Positions 46,345-55,296 are shown, counted from the stretch's first letter. The stretch: 64,000 nt of DNA from Ureibacillus sp. (GCA_031178355.1 JAPSJC010000001.1:1-64000), one strand, 5' to 3'. Notes: a model not told the origin generated them from the sequence alone. Translations and numbers: made by a program.

Positions 46345-46914
46345 ATGAAGAAAGTTGGCATTTTGGGTGGAACCTTTAATCCCCCACATATCGGTCATCT
46401 CATCATGGCAAATGAAGCACTATGTGCTTTAAATCTCGATGAAGTCCGTTTTATGCCAAATGCAATTGCACCTCATAAACAACTTGCAGGTGACGCCAAA
46501 ACAAATGAAAGACTTCGAATGGTAGAAATCATGGTAGAACCATACTCTAATTTTAAAGTAGAAAGAATAGAGGTTGAACGCGAAGGCGTATCATATACTT
46601 ATGAGACGATGTTACTTTTAAGCGAACGCGAACCGAACGTTCAATTTTACTTTATTATAGGTGGCGATATGATTGATAGCCTACATACGTGGTATAAGAT
46701 TGATGAATTAATCAATCTAGTTCAATTCGTTGGTTTAAGGCGACCTGGTTCGAATTCAAACTCAAGATATGATGTATTAATGGTCGATGCACCTGAAATA
46801 GATTTATCCTCAACTTTAATCAGGCAGAGACTCTCAACTGGTGGTACATTACAATTTTTACTTCCTGAAGGTGTCGAGGCATTTATTAGAAAGGAAGGTC
46901 TATATGGAACGTGA
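46345..46914 (+). CDS. nadD: Nicotinate-nucleotide adenylyltransferase
   Basis: NadD makes deamido-NAD from nicotinate mononucleotide and ATP. The 189-residue protein has the nucleotidyltransferase motif GGTFNPPHIGH (residues 8-18) and the C-terminal SSTLIRQRL (ISSTxxR family motif, near 153). AAGGTG precedes the ATG. Its 3' end overlaps yqeK by 11 nt, so the two are translationally coupled. Confidence 0.95.
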   Translation: MKKVGILGGTFNPPHIGHLIMANEALCALNLDEVRFMPNAIAPHKQLAGDAKTNERLRMVEIMVEPYSNFKVERIEVEREGVSYTYETMLLLSEREPNVQFYFIIGGDMIDSLHTWYKIDELINLVQFVGLRRPGSNSNSRYDVLMVDAPEIDLSSTLIRQRLSTGGTLQFLLPEGVEAFIRKEGLYGT

Positions 46915-47464
46915 TGATTATTTAACAGCCATTAAACCACGTATGCCAGAAAAAAGATTCATTCATACTATTGGTGTAATGGAAACAGCTAGCAAATTAG
47001 CAGAAAAGTATGGTGAAGACATCAAATCTGCTGAAACCGCTGCAATTTTACATGACATAGCAAAGTATGCTAATGAGACTTGGATGATTGAAATTGTAAA
47101 AGAACATGGACTTGACCAGAGGTTGATAGACTGGGGACCAGAACTTTTACATGGGCCAGTGGGAGCTTGGATTGCTGAAAAAGAATTTAATATCACAAAT
47201 AGTGATATTTTAAATTCAATTAGATATCACACTACTGGTAGAGCTGGTATGTCGAAATTGGAAAAAATCATTTTCATCTCTGATATGATTGAACCAAATC
47301 GCAACTTTGATGGTGTTGAGAAACTACGAAAAAAAGCGGAAGTAGATTTGAATAAGGCAATGCGAGCTTGCATACGTCATTCAATAAAATTTTTAGTAAA
47401 GACGAAACAAAAGATTTATCCCGTATCTATTGAATGCTATAACGATATAATTAAAATAGAGTGA
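46904..47464 (+). CDS. yqeK: YqeK-family HD-domain Ap4A hydrolase
   Basis: YqeK proteins hydrolyse diadenosine tetraphosphate symmetrically. The 186-residue protein has the HD pattern H in RFIHTIGV (near 20), HD in ILHDIAKY (near 50-51), H in LLHGPVG and YHTTGRAGM, and a later Asp in FISDMIEP. AAGGAAGGTC (46891-46900) lies just before the ATG at 46904; the longest frame begins 21 codons earlier inside nadD and is rejected. Expected partner of nadD in nucleotide economy (inference from linkage). Confidence 0.92.
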   Translation: MERDDYLTAIKPRMPEKRFIHTIGVMETASKLAEKYGEDIKSAETAAILHDIAKYANETWMIEIVKEHGLDQRLIDWGPELLHGPVGAWIAEKEFNITNSDILNSIRYHTTGRAGMSKLEKIIFISDMIEPNRNFDGVEKLRKKAEVDLNKAMRACIRHSIKFLVKTKQKIYPVSIECYNDIIKIE

Positions 47465-47521
47465 ATTTAAGATCGCAAAAGTCTAGAAAATTTTTTTAGA
47501 GAAGAGAGGAATAGGAAAAGA

Positions 47522-47872
47522 ATGACAGAAACTTTATTACAGGTTGCTTACAAAGCTATTGATGACAAACGTGCGGAAGATATTGTGGTATTAAATATGG
47601 AAAATATTTCATTACTCGCTGATTACTTTATTATTTGCCATGGGAATTCTGACCGTCAAATACAAGCAATTGCAAAGGAAGTACAAGAAAAAGCATATGA
47701 ACATGGCTTTAATGTTAGAAGAGTGGAAGGGTATGATTCTGCACGTTGGATTCTTGTAGATTTAGGTGATGTTGTAGTGCACATTTTCCATAAAGATGAA
47801 CGAGCATTCTATAACTTAGAACGTTTATGGGGCGATGCAGCTCAATTAGATGCACCAACTTTAGAGCAATGA
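47522..47872 (+). CDS. rsfS: Ribosomal silencing factor RsfS
   Basis: RsfS binds L14 of the 50S subunit and blocks subunit joining when nutrients are short. The 116-residue protein has the family core FIICHGNSDRQIQAIA and DLGDVVVHIFH with the ERLWGDA tail. GAGAGGAAT and GGAAAAG lie upstream. The TGA stop overlaps the following ATG (ATGA), so the methyltransferase gene is translationally coupled. Confidence 0.95.
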   Translation: MTETLLQVAYKAIDDKRAEDIVVLNMENISLLADYFIICHGNSDRQIQAIAKEVQEKAYEHGFNVRRVEGYDSARWILVDLGDVVVHIFHKDERAFYNLERLWGDAAQLDAPTLEQ

Positions 47873-48612
47873 GCAGCAGCTATGTAAAATTTGCAGAAGT
47901 ATATGATGTACTCATGCAAGATGTTCCGTATAACGAATATGTCGCTTGGGTGCAGAAATTTGCACCAAGTGATCAATACTCTAAACTATTAGATGTTGGT
48001 TGTGGAACAGGAAATCTCACATTAAAGTTTCAAAAAAATGGTTATGATGTAAGTGGTATTGACCTTTCAGTAGAAATGCTTTCTATCGCTAGTGAGCGTA
48101 TGTTACAGCAAGGTTTAGTAATCCCGCTCTATCAGATGTCAATGGACGAATTAGAGGGATTTCAAGATTATGATGTTGTCACGATACCGATTGATTCAAT
48201 AAATTATTTAGAAGATGAAAAATCAGTTATAGAAACATTAACCCGCATATATAATGCTCTTCGTAAAGGCGGACAATTGTTCTTTGATGTGCACTCACTA
48301 TTCAAGATGAATGAAATCTTCTTGCAAAGCCCATTCACGTATGATGATGGAACTACTTTTTACGTATGGCATACGGAAGAAGGACAAGAGGAACATTCAA
48401 TCTATCATCAAATAACATTCTTCCTAAAGGACGGAGTAACAGGAAAATATGAACGTTTCGATGAAGAACATTATCAACGTACATTTCCGGTAGAGTATTA
48501 TAAGGAATGGCTAAATCAAATAGGCTTTTCAGAAATAGAAATTACTGCTGATTTTAAAAATCACACTCCAACTTACGATAGCGAGAGAATTTTAATACGC
48601 GCGGTAAAATAA
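47869..48612 (+). CDS. YqeM-family class I SAM-dependent methyltransferase
   Basis: This class I methyltransferase of 247 residues shows SAM motif I LLDVGCGTGNLT (near 39), IDLSVEML at motif II and FDVHSLFKM near 140. The substrate is not known. The ATG lies within the rsfS stop (ATGA) without its own strong ribosome-binding site. It closes the yqeG-yqeM cluster; after it comes a large inverted repeat and then comEA. Confidence 0.88.
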   Translation: MSSSYVKFAEVYDVLMQDVPYNEYVAWVQKFAPSDQYSKLLDVGCGTGNLTLKFQKNGYDVSGIDLSVEMLSIASERMLQQGLVIPLYQMSMDELEGFQDYDVVTIPIDSINYLEDEKSVIETLTRIYNALRKGGQLFFDVHSLFKMNEIFLQSPFTYDDGTTFYVWHTEEGQEEHSIYHQITFFLKDGVTGKYERFDEEHYQRTFPVEYYKEWLNQIGFSEIEITADFKNHTPTYDSERILIRAVK

Positions 48613-48646
48613 AAAATAGTAAATTCTACTAGAAACATCTTTTCAA

Positions 48647-48697
48647 CAGAAGGTAAATTTATTAATATAGAGTTAACTCCATATGATTTACCTTCTG
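48647..48697 (+). repeat. Perfect 12-bp inverted repeat upstream of comEA
   Basis: CAGAAGGTAAAT (48647-48658) and ATTTACCTTCTG (48686-48697) are perfect complements, with the palindrome GAGTTAACTC (48670-48679) inside the loop. There is no T tract. It ends 5 nt before the comEA ribosome-binding site region and could be a transcript hairpin or a DNA site for a regulator. No clear ComK box (AAAA-N5-TTTT) was found. Confidence 0.6.
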
Positions 48698-48711
48698 GAA
48701 GTAGGTGTAGA

Positions 48712-49360
48712 ATGTTCCAGAATTTTATTAAGAAGTATGGTTTAAGTGTGCTACTCCCCAGGCATACTTAGTTTTGCTATCCTTTTTTTAATCCTTCAAC
48801 AAGACCACTCCAGTGATGAACAACTTGAGCCACTTACTATCATTCCCTTAGAAAACCAACAGTCTATTAACAATGATTCATTAAATTTGGAAGATCAGCA
48901 AAATAGTACACCAGAAAAAGTCTTTGTAGATATAAAGGGCGCAGTTAAATATCCGGGTGTCTATGAGCTTACATCGGAGAATCGTATTATCGATGTTATT
49001 GAAATGGCTGGTGGCTATACGAAAGAAGCAGATGCTCAGTTTATTAATCATGCACAAAAGCTACAAGATGAGATGGCGATATTCGTACCGACTATTGGTG
49101 AAATGGTTGAAGATATTCAACCGGAGTCTTTTGTATCTGTTAATACCAGTAATCATTTATCTGAGGATGTAGTGAATATTAACTTAGCCTCTGAAGCTGA
49201 ATTAGCGACATTGCCTGGTGTCGGCCCTTCCAAAGCAAGAGCAATTATCTCCTATAGAGACGAGAATGGACGTTTTCAAACAATTGAAGATTTAAAAAAT
49301 GTATCAGGAATTGGTGACAAAACATTTGAAAAACTAAAAGAATTCATCTCAGTGAACTAA
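48712..49360 (+). pseudogene. comEA: ComEA DNA receptor, reading frame shifted near the N terminus
   Basis: ComEA is the membrane-anchored DNA receptor of the competence machinery. The ATG at 48712 has a good AGGTG and reads MFQNFIKKYGLSVLLP, then runs to TAG at 48769. From 48760 the other frame continues GILSFAILFLILQQ, completing a signal-anchor helix, then an SLBB domain (VFVDIKGAVKYPGVYEL) and the helix-hairpin-helix DNA-binding domain (LPGVGPSKARA, VSGIGDKTFEKL). One C too many in the run 48756-48759 explains the break. An in-frame GTG at 48746 could give a shorter protein but lacks a ribosome-binding site and the basic N terminus. Restored length is 215 residues. Confidence 0.85.
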
Positions 49361-49433
49361 TAAAAATGGTCTATATTGAAACCTAACCAGTTTAGGGCTA
49401 AACTTAAGTTAGAAATAAAGCGGAGGTAATCAT

Positions 49434-50009
49434 ATGGAGCGTATAACTTGGGATCAATTTTTTATGGCACAAAGTCACCTATTAGCCTTAAGAAGCACAT
49501 GTACTAGACTAGCTGTAGGAGCAACAATTGTAAGAGAAAAACGAATAATAGCAGGTGGTTACAATGGCTCTATCTCTGGGGACGAGCATTGCATAGAACA
49601 AGGGTGCTATGTAATTGATAACCATTGTGTACGTACAGTCCACGCGGAAGTTAATGCACTATTACAATGTGCTAAGTATGGTACTTCTACAAATGGAGCA
49701 GACCTTTACGTAACACATTTCCCGTGTCTCCAATGTACAAAATCTATTATTCAAGCAGGGATTAAAAATGTATTTTATGCCAAAAGTTATAAAAATAGTC
49801 CTTATGCTTTAGAATTATTTGAAAAAGCAAATGTGAATGTTGTTCATATCTCTTTTGATGAAGCCAAAATTGACTTCTTGAAAGATGAAAAATTTGATTT
49901 AGCGTTAGAAATGTTAACGAAGCTTCGTAGTTTAGGAGCATCAAAAGACATTCTAAAACCTTTGGAAGAGAAGGTGAATGATTTATTTGGTAAACTCATT
50001 CAAGCATAA
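49434..50009 (+). CDS. comEB: ComEB, dCMP deaminase family
   Basis: This zinc-dependent deoxycytidylate deaminase family protein is 191 residues long. It has the metal motifs HAEVNALLQ (near 70) and PCLQCTKSI (near 99), preceded by TRLAVGATIVR. In B. subtilis comEB is part of the comE operon but is dispensable for transformation, so its likely role is nucleotide metabolism. GGAGGT is 6 nt before the ATG. comEC overlaps its 3' end. Confidence 0.93.
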   Translation: MERITWDQFFMAQSHLLALRSTCTRLAVGATIVREKRIIAGGYNGSISGDEHCIEQGCYVIDNHCVRTVHAEVNALLQCAKYGTSTNGADLYVTHFPCLQCTKSIIQAGIKNVFYAKSYKNSPYALELFEKANVNVVHISFDEAKIDFLKDEKFDLALEMLTKLRSLGASKDILKPLEEKVNDLFGKLIQA

Positions 50010-52287
50010 ATGGATTTTATATGCCTTGTCGGTTTTAGTAGCATCAGTTGCTGCTCATGAATCGATAAGGCTTTTATTATTATTGTTAGTTATAATATTC
50101 TGGTGTTTTTATAAACGTTTTACAATCGTACATTGCATTTTTATACTTTTCATAGGTATTGTTTCATATTTCTATTTTTCGTTTATGTTAACTAATATAA
50201 ATAAACCTTTAGAATTACCGATTACTCTGACATGGACAGATGAATTTAAAATAGATGGAGCAATGTTAAGGGGGTTTATGGAAGACCATAATGGTCGGAT
50301 AATTTATGTGACTTATAAATTTAAAAGTGAAAATGAAAAGAAACGATTTGAGGCATTCCCGCTCGTAGGTAAGAGATTTGAAGTTACGGGAGTGTTAGAA
50401 GAACCACATCTTCCAGCTCATGAATATGCCTTCAATATGGGGGGGTATTTAAAAAGCAAAGGTGCATTAGGTGTATTAAATATTACAGAATGGTCGTTTG
50501 TCGATACGATTTCAAACTTAAAACAAAAGATCAGTGTGCAAAGGTTCTATTTGACCAAACACATTGAGGAGACATTTCCAGATTCACTATTTGCTGAAGC
50601 CCAAAGTTTGTTAATTGGTTTTCAAGAAAATGTAGATTCAGAGACAACAAGGGCATATCAAAAATTAGGGATCACCCATTTATTTGCAATCTCTGGTTTA
50701 CATATTGCGATGCTATCCCTTTTATTATTTCAAGGGTTACTTCGAATCGGCATACGCAAAGAACTAGCCACTAACATCTTAATCGTTGCATTACCAATCT
50801 ATGCAATTATAGCTGGTGGGGCACCATCCGTATGGCGGGCTGTTTTAGTAGTAGAAATCATTTTAATTAGCCAAATGAAGAGGAAGTTAGCCATCGATGA
50901 TGCATTGGCCATTAGTTTAATATTCTTTGTTTATATGGAGCCGTGGGCAATATATCAAATTGGTTTTCAGCTTTCGTATTTGGCGACACTGAGCTTAATT
51001 TATACTGGTAAATTATTCGCTCGTTATCGTTCTTGGCTTGTCCAATCATTCTTAATTACCTTTGTATGTCAGTTAATTGTTTACCCGCTTCTATTATTTC
51101 ATTTTTATGAAATAAGTCTATCTTCGTTTATTGTCAACATCCTATTTGTTCCACTTTTCTCATTTATTATTTTACCTATTAACCTTACATTACTTTTAGT
51201 TTCCTATTTACCAGGTAATATTGTATCTGTCTTATTTTTAATCTATGAGCCCATTAGGGGATCCATTAGCCGCTTTATAATGTGGCTTCAATCAATTCCA
51301 AATCAAATGTGGATTCCAGGCAAACCTTCAGTTCTGCTAATGATTGTGGCTTTTCTAAGTGTATTTTACTTCTTCTATTTATTTAATAACAGATCTAGGT
51401 TTTGGAAGAGCTGCTTAGTGCTCGTAATCCCTATTTTATTGCTTCAATTTCAAACTAAATGGTTTCATACTATGAAAATATCGTTTATTTCTGTAGGGCA
51501 AGGAGACAGCGTATTAATAGAGCTACCATTTAGAGAGGAAACTTACTTAATTGATACAGGTGGAATATTAAGATTTGAACAAGAGGAATGGAAAAAAACA
51601 AAAGATTCATATGAGATAGGCAGGCAAATTGTTGTTCCTTACTTAAAGGGAAAGGGGATTCATACGATTGATAAGTTAATTATTACGCATGCTGATAGTG
51701 ATCATGTTGAGGGTGCTGAAGAAATATTAAAGGAAATAGCTGTAAAAGAAATTCATATAACACCCAATTCGTACCAAAAGGAAATTATGATAGAATTGAT
51801 TGAGGAAGCTCGGGAGAGAAAAATTCCAATAAGGGAGCAAAAAGAAGGATACTATTGGACATGTCATCATTACACCTTTCAATACGTTTGGCCAACTGAT
51901 TTAGTATACGAAGGAAACAATGATTCGCTTGTCTTATATGTAACAGACGGAAATTTTCAAGCACTACTTACAGGAGATTTAGAAGAGGTGGGTGAACGAA
52001 AAATTATTACGCTATTTCCCCAATTGCAAAATATTGATTTGCTCAAAGCCGGTCATCATGGAAGCAAAACATCAAGTAGTCAATCATTTATTGAAAAATT
52101 AAAGCCGAGGTTAACAATTTTTAGCACGGGAAGAAATAATCGGTATGGCCATCCATCACATGAAGTAGTAGAACGTTATGAATCACTTGGACTTAAAACA
52201 TTAAATACTGCAGAAGTTGGTACAATAGAGGTTACAATTTTTAATAATGAAATCAGAGTATCTAAAAGTAACTCACTCTTTAAATAA
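49987..52287 (+). CDS. comEC: ComEC DNA-uptake channel protein
   Basis: ComEC forms the membrane channel for single-stranded DNA uptake. The 766-residue protein has an N-terminal membrane part with an OB-like segment, the competence domain of many helices (HLFAISGLHIAM near 231), and a C-terminal metallo-beta-lactamase-like domain with THADSDHVEG near 567 and HHGSKTSSS near 690. The frame opens with ATG 49978, 1 nt after AAGGTG. TTG at 49987 (10 nt away) is the more plausible start. It overlaps the comEB end. A bidirectional terminator follows. Confidence 0.93.
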   Translation: MVNSFKHKWILYALSVLVASVAAHESIRLLLLLLVIIFWCFYKRFTIVHCIFILFIGIVSYFYFSFMLTNINKPLELPITLTWTDEFKIDGAMLRGFMEDHNGRIIYVTYKFKSENEKKRFEAFPLVGKRFEVTGVLEEPHLPAHEYAFNMGGYLKSKGALGVLNITEWSFVDTISNLKQKISVQRFYLTKHIEETFPDSLFAEAQSLLIGFQENVDSETTRAYQKLGITHLFAISGLHIAMLSLLLFQGLLRIGIRKELATNILIVALPIYAIIAGGAPSVWRAVLVVEIILISQMKRKLAIDDALAISLIFFVYMEPWAIYQIGFQLSYLATLSLIYTGKLFARYRSWLVQSFLITFVCQLIVYPLLLFHFYEISLSSFIVNILFVPLFSFIILPINLTLLLVSYLPGNIVSVLFLIYEPIRGSISRFIMWLQSIPNQMWIPGKPSVLLMIVAFLSVFYFFYLFNNRSRFWKSCLVLVIPILLLQFQTKWFHTMKISFISVGQGDSVLIELPFREETYLIDTGGILRFEQEEWKKTKDSYEIGRQIVVPYLKGKGIHTIDKLIITHADSDHVEGAEEILKEIAVKEIHITPNSYQKEIMIELIEEARERKIPIREQKEGYYWTCHHYTFQYVWPTDLVYEGNNDSLVLYVTDGNFQALLTGDLEEVGERKIITLFPQLQNIDLLKAGHHGSKTSSSQSFIEKLKPRLTIFSTGRNNRYGHPSHEVVERYESLGLKTLNTAEVGTIEVTIFNNEIRVSKSNSLFK

Positions 52288-52289
52288 CT

Positions 52290-52323
52290 AAAAGCTTTGC
52301 CTAAATAAAGGCAAAGCTTTTTG
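52290..52323. terminator. Bidirectional terminator between comEC and yqzM
   Basis: AAAAGCTTTGCC (52290-52301) pairs perfectly with GGCAAAGCTTTT (52310-52321), with Ts and As on the two sides. Confidence 0.9.
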
Positions 52324-52327
52324 GCCA

Positions 52328-52492
52328 TTATGCTACTGCGCCAATTATTGTTGCAATAATAAACATTACCGCAAAGAATAAAAATGACACGACAAAACCA
52401 ATACCAGCAGGAATTACTTGGTTGCCTTGCATTGCTCCATTGTCACCTTCAAATGGATTGTGTGTAACATAGTTTTCTGTATTATGTGCCAT
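52328..52492 (-). CDS. YqzM-family small membrane protein
   Basis: From ATG at 52492 this is 54 residues, with a polar N terminus (MAHNTENYVTHNPF) and one membrane helix (about 29-52, GFVVSFLFFAVMFIIATIIG). AGGAGGG lies 6 nt before the ATG; six codons added by the longest frame are rejected. YqzM is found in the same place, between comEC and holA, in B. subtilis. Function unknown. Confidence 0.88.
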   Translation of the reverse strand: MAHNTENYVTHNPFEGDNGAMQGNQVIPAGIGFVVSFLFFAVMFIIATIIGAVA

Positions 52493-52606
52493 ACTATCCC
52501 TCCTACTCAAACTTCATTATAAGTTAATGGTTATTAAAAATCTATATGAAAAGAAATAAAATCTATCATTTAACATTCCATATCATGTCACAGATTATAC
52601 ATAGAT

Positions 52607-52636
52607 TTTACCAAAACCTTTTAAAACGTGTATACT
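52607..52636 (+). promoter_or_regulatory. Promoter of holA
   Basis: TTTACC (52607-52612) and TATACT (52631-52636) are 18 nt apart, 33 nt before the holA ATG. Confidence 0.5.
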
Positions 52637-52668
52637 AGTAGTGCAAATATATGTAGGGGGCTATTTCT

Positions 52669-53679
52669 ATGTTTATAAAAGAGTGGAAGGAAATAAAAAA
52701 TGGGAACATTGCTCCTGTATACTGCTTAGTTGGGGAAGAATCTTATTTTATTGATGAGACCATAAACAATTTAAAAAAAGCATTAAGTACATCTGAAGAA
52801 GTAGAATTAATGACCTTTGACATGGAGGAATCTTCAGTAGATCTTGTTATTGATGAAGCAGATACATTTCCTTTGTTCACAGAACGCAAACTTGTCATTG
52901 CTAAAAATGCATCATTTTTAAAAGCAACCGAAAAAGGGAAAGAAAAAATAAATCATAATTTGGATAGACTTGAGAAATGGTTAAAGAATCCTTCGGAATT
53001 TGCAGTTACAGTCTTTATTGCTCCGTATGAAAAATTAGACGAGCGAAAAAAAATTACAAAACAAATCAAACAAAATAGTGTCATGTTAGTAGCGGAGCCA
53101 CTAAAAGAAAATGACTTAAACGTTTGGATACTAAGTATAGCCAAAAGTTATGGAAAAATAATTAATGACGATGCCATTGAGAAATTAGTTGAAATGGTTG
53201 GCGTCAATATGTTGCAATTACAAAAAGAAATTGAAAAGCTAGCCCTTTATCTAGGTAAGGAGGAAATAATTACAATTAAGCTTGTTGAGGACTTAGTAGC
53301 AAAAACATTAGAGCATGATGCATTTAAGATGTTAAATGCTTATTTGGCAAATAATATTTCAGAATCCATTCAAATTTATCATGATTTATTAAGACAAAAA
53401 GAAGAGCCCATTATGCTCGTTGGGTTACTTGCGTCTAATATTCGTACGATGAATAATGTGTTCTATTTACAAAGAAAAGGATATCATCCTACGCAAATAG
53501 CAAAACAATTAAAAGTCCACCCGTATCGAATTAAATTAATGCTAGAGCAAAAAAACAGACCTAGTGAACAAAGATTATTAAAAGCATTAAAGAAGTTGTC
53601 AGAAATCGATTTAATGTTAAAATCGCTTAGTGGCAATAGAGAAAGATATTTAGAAATGTTCCTTCTAAAAGCGCTGTAA
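52669..53679 (+). CDS. holA: DNA polymerase III delta subunit
   Basis: HolA is the clamp-loader wrench that opens the beta sliding clamp. The 336-residue protein has the delta features APVYCLVGEESYFIDE at the N terminus, the ERKLVIAKNASF region and a C-terminal helical collar domain with LLKALKKLSEIDLMLK. AGGGGG lies about 10 nt before the ATG. It is convergent with rpsT; two adjacent terminators separate them. Confidence 0.95.
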   Translation: MFIKEWKEIKNGNIAPVYCLVGEESYFIDETINNLKKALSTSEEVELMTFDMEESSVDLVIDEADTFPLFTERKLVIAKNASFLKATEKGKEKINHNLDRLEKWLKNPSEFAVTVFIAPYEKLDERKKITKQIKQNSVMLVAEPLKENDLNVWILSIAKSYGKIINDDAIEKLVEMVGVNMLQLQKEIEKLALYLGKEEIITIKLVEDLVAKTLEHDAFKMLNAYLANNISESIQIYHDLLRQKEEPIMLVGLLASNIRTMNNVFYLQRKGYHPTQIAKQLKVHPYRIKLMLEQKNRPSEQRLLKALKKLSEIDLMLKSLSGNRERYLEMFLLKAL

Positions 53680-53689
53680 ACCAAATTAA

Positions 53690-53730
53690 AAAGACAGAGA
53701 AAGAAATAGAATCTTTCTCTGTCTTTATTT
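53690..53730 (+). terminator. Terminator of holA
   Basis: AAAGACAGAGAAAGA (53690-53704) pairs perfectly with TCTTTCTCTGTCTTT (53712-53726), followed by a T-rich tract. Confidence 0.88.
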
Positions 53731-53741
53731 ATGGTGGAAAT

Positions 53742-53775
53742 AAAAAAACCACCCTTAACAAAGGATGGTTTTTTT
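53742..53775 (-). terminator. Terminator of rpsT
   Basis: Read on the minus strand, ACCATCCTT pairs with AAGGGTGGT through one G-U, followed by seven or more Ts. On the plus strand the same position is a mismatch, so it is oriented for rpsT. Confidence 0.85.
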
Positions 53776-53796
53776 GAAAAAAGGCATATTAAAAAC

Positions 53797-54048
53797 TTAG
53801 TTAGCTTTTTTAGCTAAACGAGACTTTTTACGGCTAGCCGCGTTTTTATGAATAAGGCCTTTAGTAGCCGCTGTATCAAGAGCTTTGTGTGCTGCTACAA
53901 CTAATTCTTGTGCGTTTTCTGCATTGTTAGCTAAAGCTTGTTCAGCTTTTTTCACAGTTGTACGCATTGCAGATTTTGCTTGAGAATTTGCAACATTTGC
54001 TTTCTCAGCAACTTTAACACGTTTGATTGCAGATTTAATATTTGGCAT
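53797..54048 (-). CDS. rpsT: 30S ribosomal protein S20
   Basis: S20 binds 16S rRNA early in 30S assembly. The 83-residue basic protein begins [18 protein letters not shown] and ends in the Lys/Arg-rich [13 protein letters not shown], both typical of the family. AGGAGGTGAAAG directly precedes the ATG at 54048; three codons added by the longest frame are rejected. Its place between holA and gpr, on the opposite strand, matches B. subtilis. Confidence 0.96.
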   Translation of the reverse strand: MPNIKSAIKRVKVAEKANVANSQAKSAMRTTVKKAEQALANNAENAQELVVAAHKALDTAATKGLIHKNAASRKKSRLAKKAN

Positions 54049-54163
54049 AACTTTCACCTCCTAAAAAAGGTACGAGATGATATCTTCTCACTAGTTTCTT
54101 TTGTCAATACAACAAAAATCATTCTACCAAAGTAAGTCTATAATTGCAATAGATAAACGCAAA

Positions 54164-54193
54164 GAATATTTACTTGACAGTTTGACCAATATA
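54164..54193 (+). promoter_or_regulatory. Forespore (sigma-G/sigma-F type) promoter of gpr
   Basis: GAATA (54164-54168; consensus GNATR) and CAATATA (54187-54193; consensus CANNMTA) are 18 nt apart, matching the sigma-G pattern. gpr is a known forespore gene. A TTGACA nearby (54174) is only 10 nt from its TATAAT and cannot be a sigma-A promoter. Confidence 0.65.
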
Positions 54194-54211
54194 ATAGTTG
54201 AGGTGATAATC

Positions 54212-55246
54212 ATGGCAGAAATAGAAGTCAACTGGAGTAGGACAGACCTAATTGACGAGGCAGAGGAAGTTGTTCAACACCATACCAAGCAACAAAAAGA
54301 AAAATTAGAGGATACCAGTGGTGTTGTCATTGAAGATTTTAAGGAAGGTCGAGTAAAAGTAACAAAAGTTACTGTGGATGAAAAGGGACAAGAAGAGATA
54401 GGTAAAAAAGAAGGAATGTATATCACTCTTTCCGTTCCAACCTTATATGTCGATGATAACAATGGGTTTGAACAACTTGAAAAAGCATTTGTTAAGTATT
54501 TAGATGAGATTCATAAAGATGTCGAAATTAATGCAGATAGTAAGGTGCTTGTGATCGGTTTGGGGAATAAAACCATTACCCCTGATGCTGTTGGACCATT
54601 TGCAATTGATGCTATGCAAGCAGAGAACTCAGAAAATCCAAGTGAACATTTTATTATGTACGCACCAGGAGTTACTGGACAAACTGGTTTCGAAACGAGC
54701 GACTTTATTCATGCGCTAGTACAAAAAATAAATCCTGCATTGGTCTTAGTAATCGATGCGTTAGCAACTCGTGGTTCTGAGCGATTATGTAAAACGATTC
54801 AGATTACAGATACTGGTATTCATCCTGGATCAGGGGTTGGTAATCAGCGTACCGAAGTTTCGAAAGAAGTATTCGGTGTACCAGTAACTGCAATTGGGAT
54901 TCCTACAGTAGTAGATGCTACTGTGATTATCGCAGACGCGGTTGAAAAGGTATTTCGTTCAATAGCTGCTAGAGTTCAGGAAAAAGGAAAGCCCTCTGGT
55001 AAATTATCGGTTTCATCATATACACCAGATCCTGAAGCTAGACTCGATATGAACGTTATCAAACCAATATTTGGAGAATGGTCAACTTGGTCATCAAATG
55101 ATCGATTGCAATTGTTCCAAGAGGTTTTATCTACTCATCCAGAAAGGTTAATTGTAACCCCGAAAGAGGTAGATGTTTGGATTACGAAATATTCATTGTT
55201 AGTAAGTAATTGTCTATTTAAGTGGATGAAGAAAAAAGTTAAATAG
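54212..55246 (+). CDS. gpr: Germination protease GPR
   Basis: GPR is made as a zymogen in the forespore and degrades small acid-soluble spore proteins at germination. The 344-residue product starts MAEIEVNWSRTDLIDEAEE, with the RTDL segment near the known self-processing site, and has the GLGNKTITPDAVGP core (near 111), YAPGVTGQTGFET and DALATRGSERL. TTGAGGTGA lies 7 nt before the ATG at 54212; the 37 extra codons of the longest frame would overlap the promoter. A forespore promoter precedes it and spoIIP follows. Confidence 0.95.
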   Translation: MAEIEVNWSRTDLIDEAEEVVQHHTKQQKEKLEDTSGVVIEDFKEGRVKVTKVTVDEKGQEEIGKKEGMYITLSVPTLYVDDNNGFEQLEKAFVKYLDEIHKDVEINADSKVLVIGLGNKTITPDAVGPFAIDAMQAENSENPSEHFIMYAPGVTGQTGFETSDFIHALVQKINPALVLVIDALATRGSERLCKTIQITDTGIHPGSGVGNQRTEVSKEVFGVPVTAIGIPTVVDATVIIADAVEKVFRSIAARVQEKGKPSGKLSVSSYTPDPEARLDMNVIKPIFGEWSTWSSNDRLQLFQEVLSTHPERLIVTPKEVDVWITKYSLLVSNCLFKWMKKKVK

Positions 55247-55263
55247 TTCATAGTTCTAAAAAA

Positions 55264-55296
55264 CCTCTCTTCCCCATATTGTAGTGGGAGGAGAGG
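55264..55296 (+). promoter_or_regulatory. Hairpin burying the spoIIP ribosome-binding site
   Basis: CCTCTCTTCCC (55264-55274) pairs with GGGAGGAGAGG (55286-55296) through 11 bp with one G-U and an 11-nt loop. The right arm is the ribosome-binding site of spoIIP (ATG at 55302). No T tract follows, so it is not a terminator. Confidence 0.7.
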
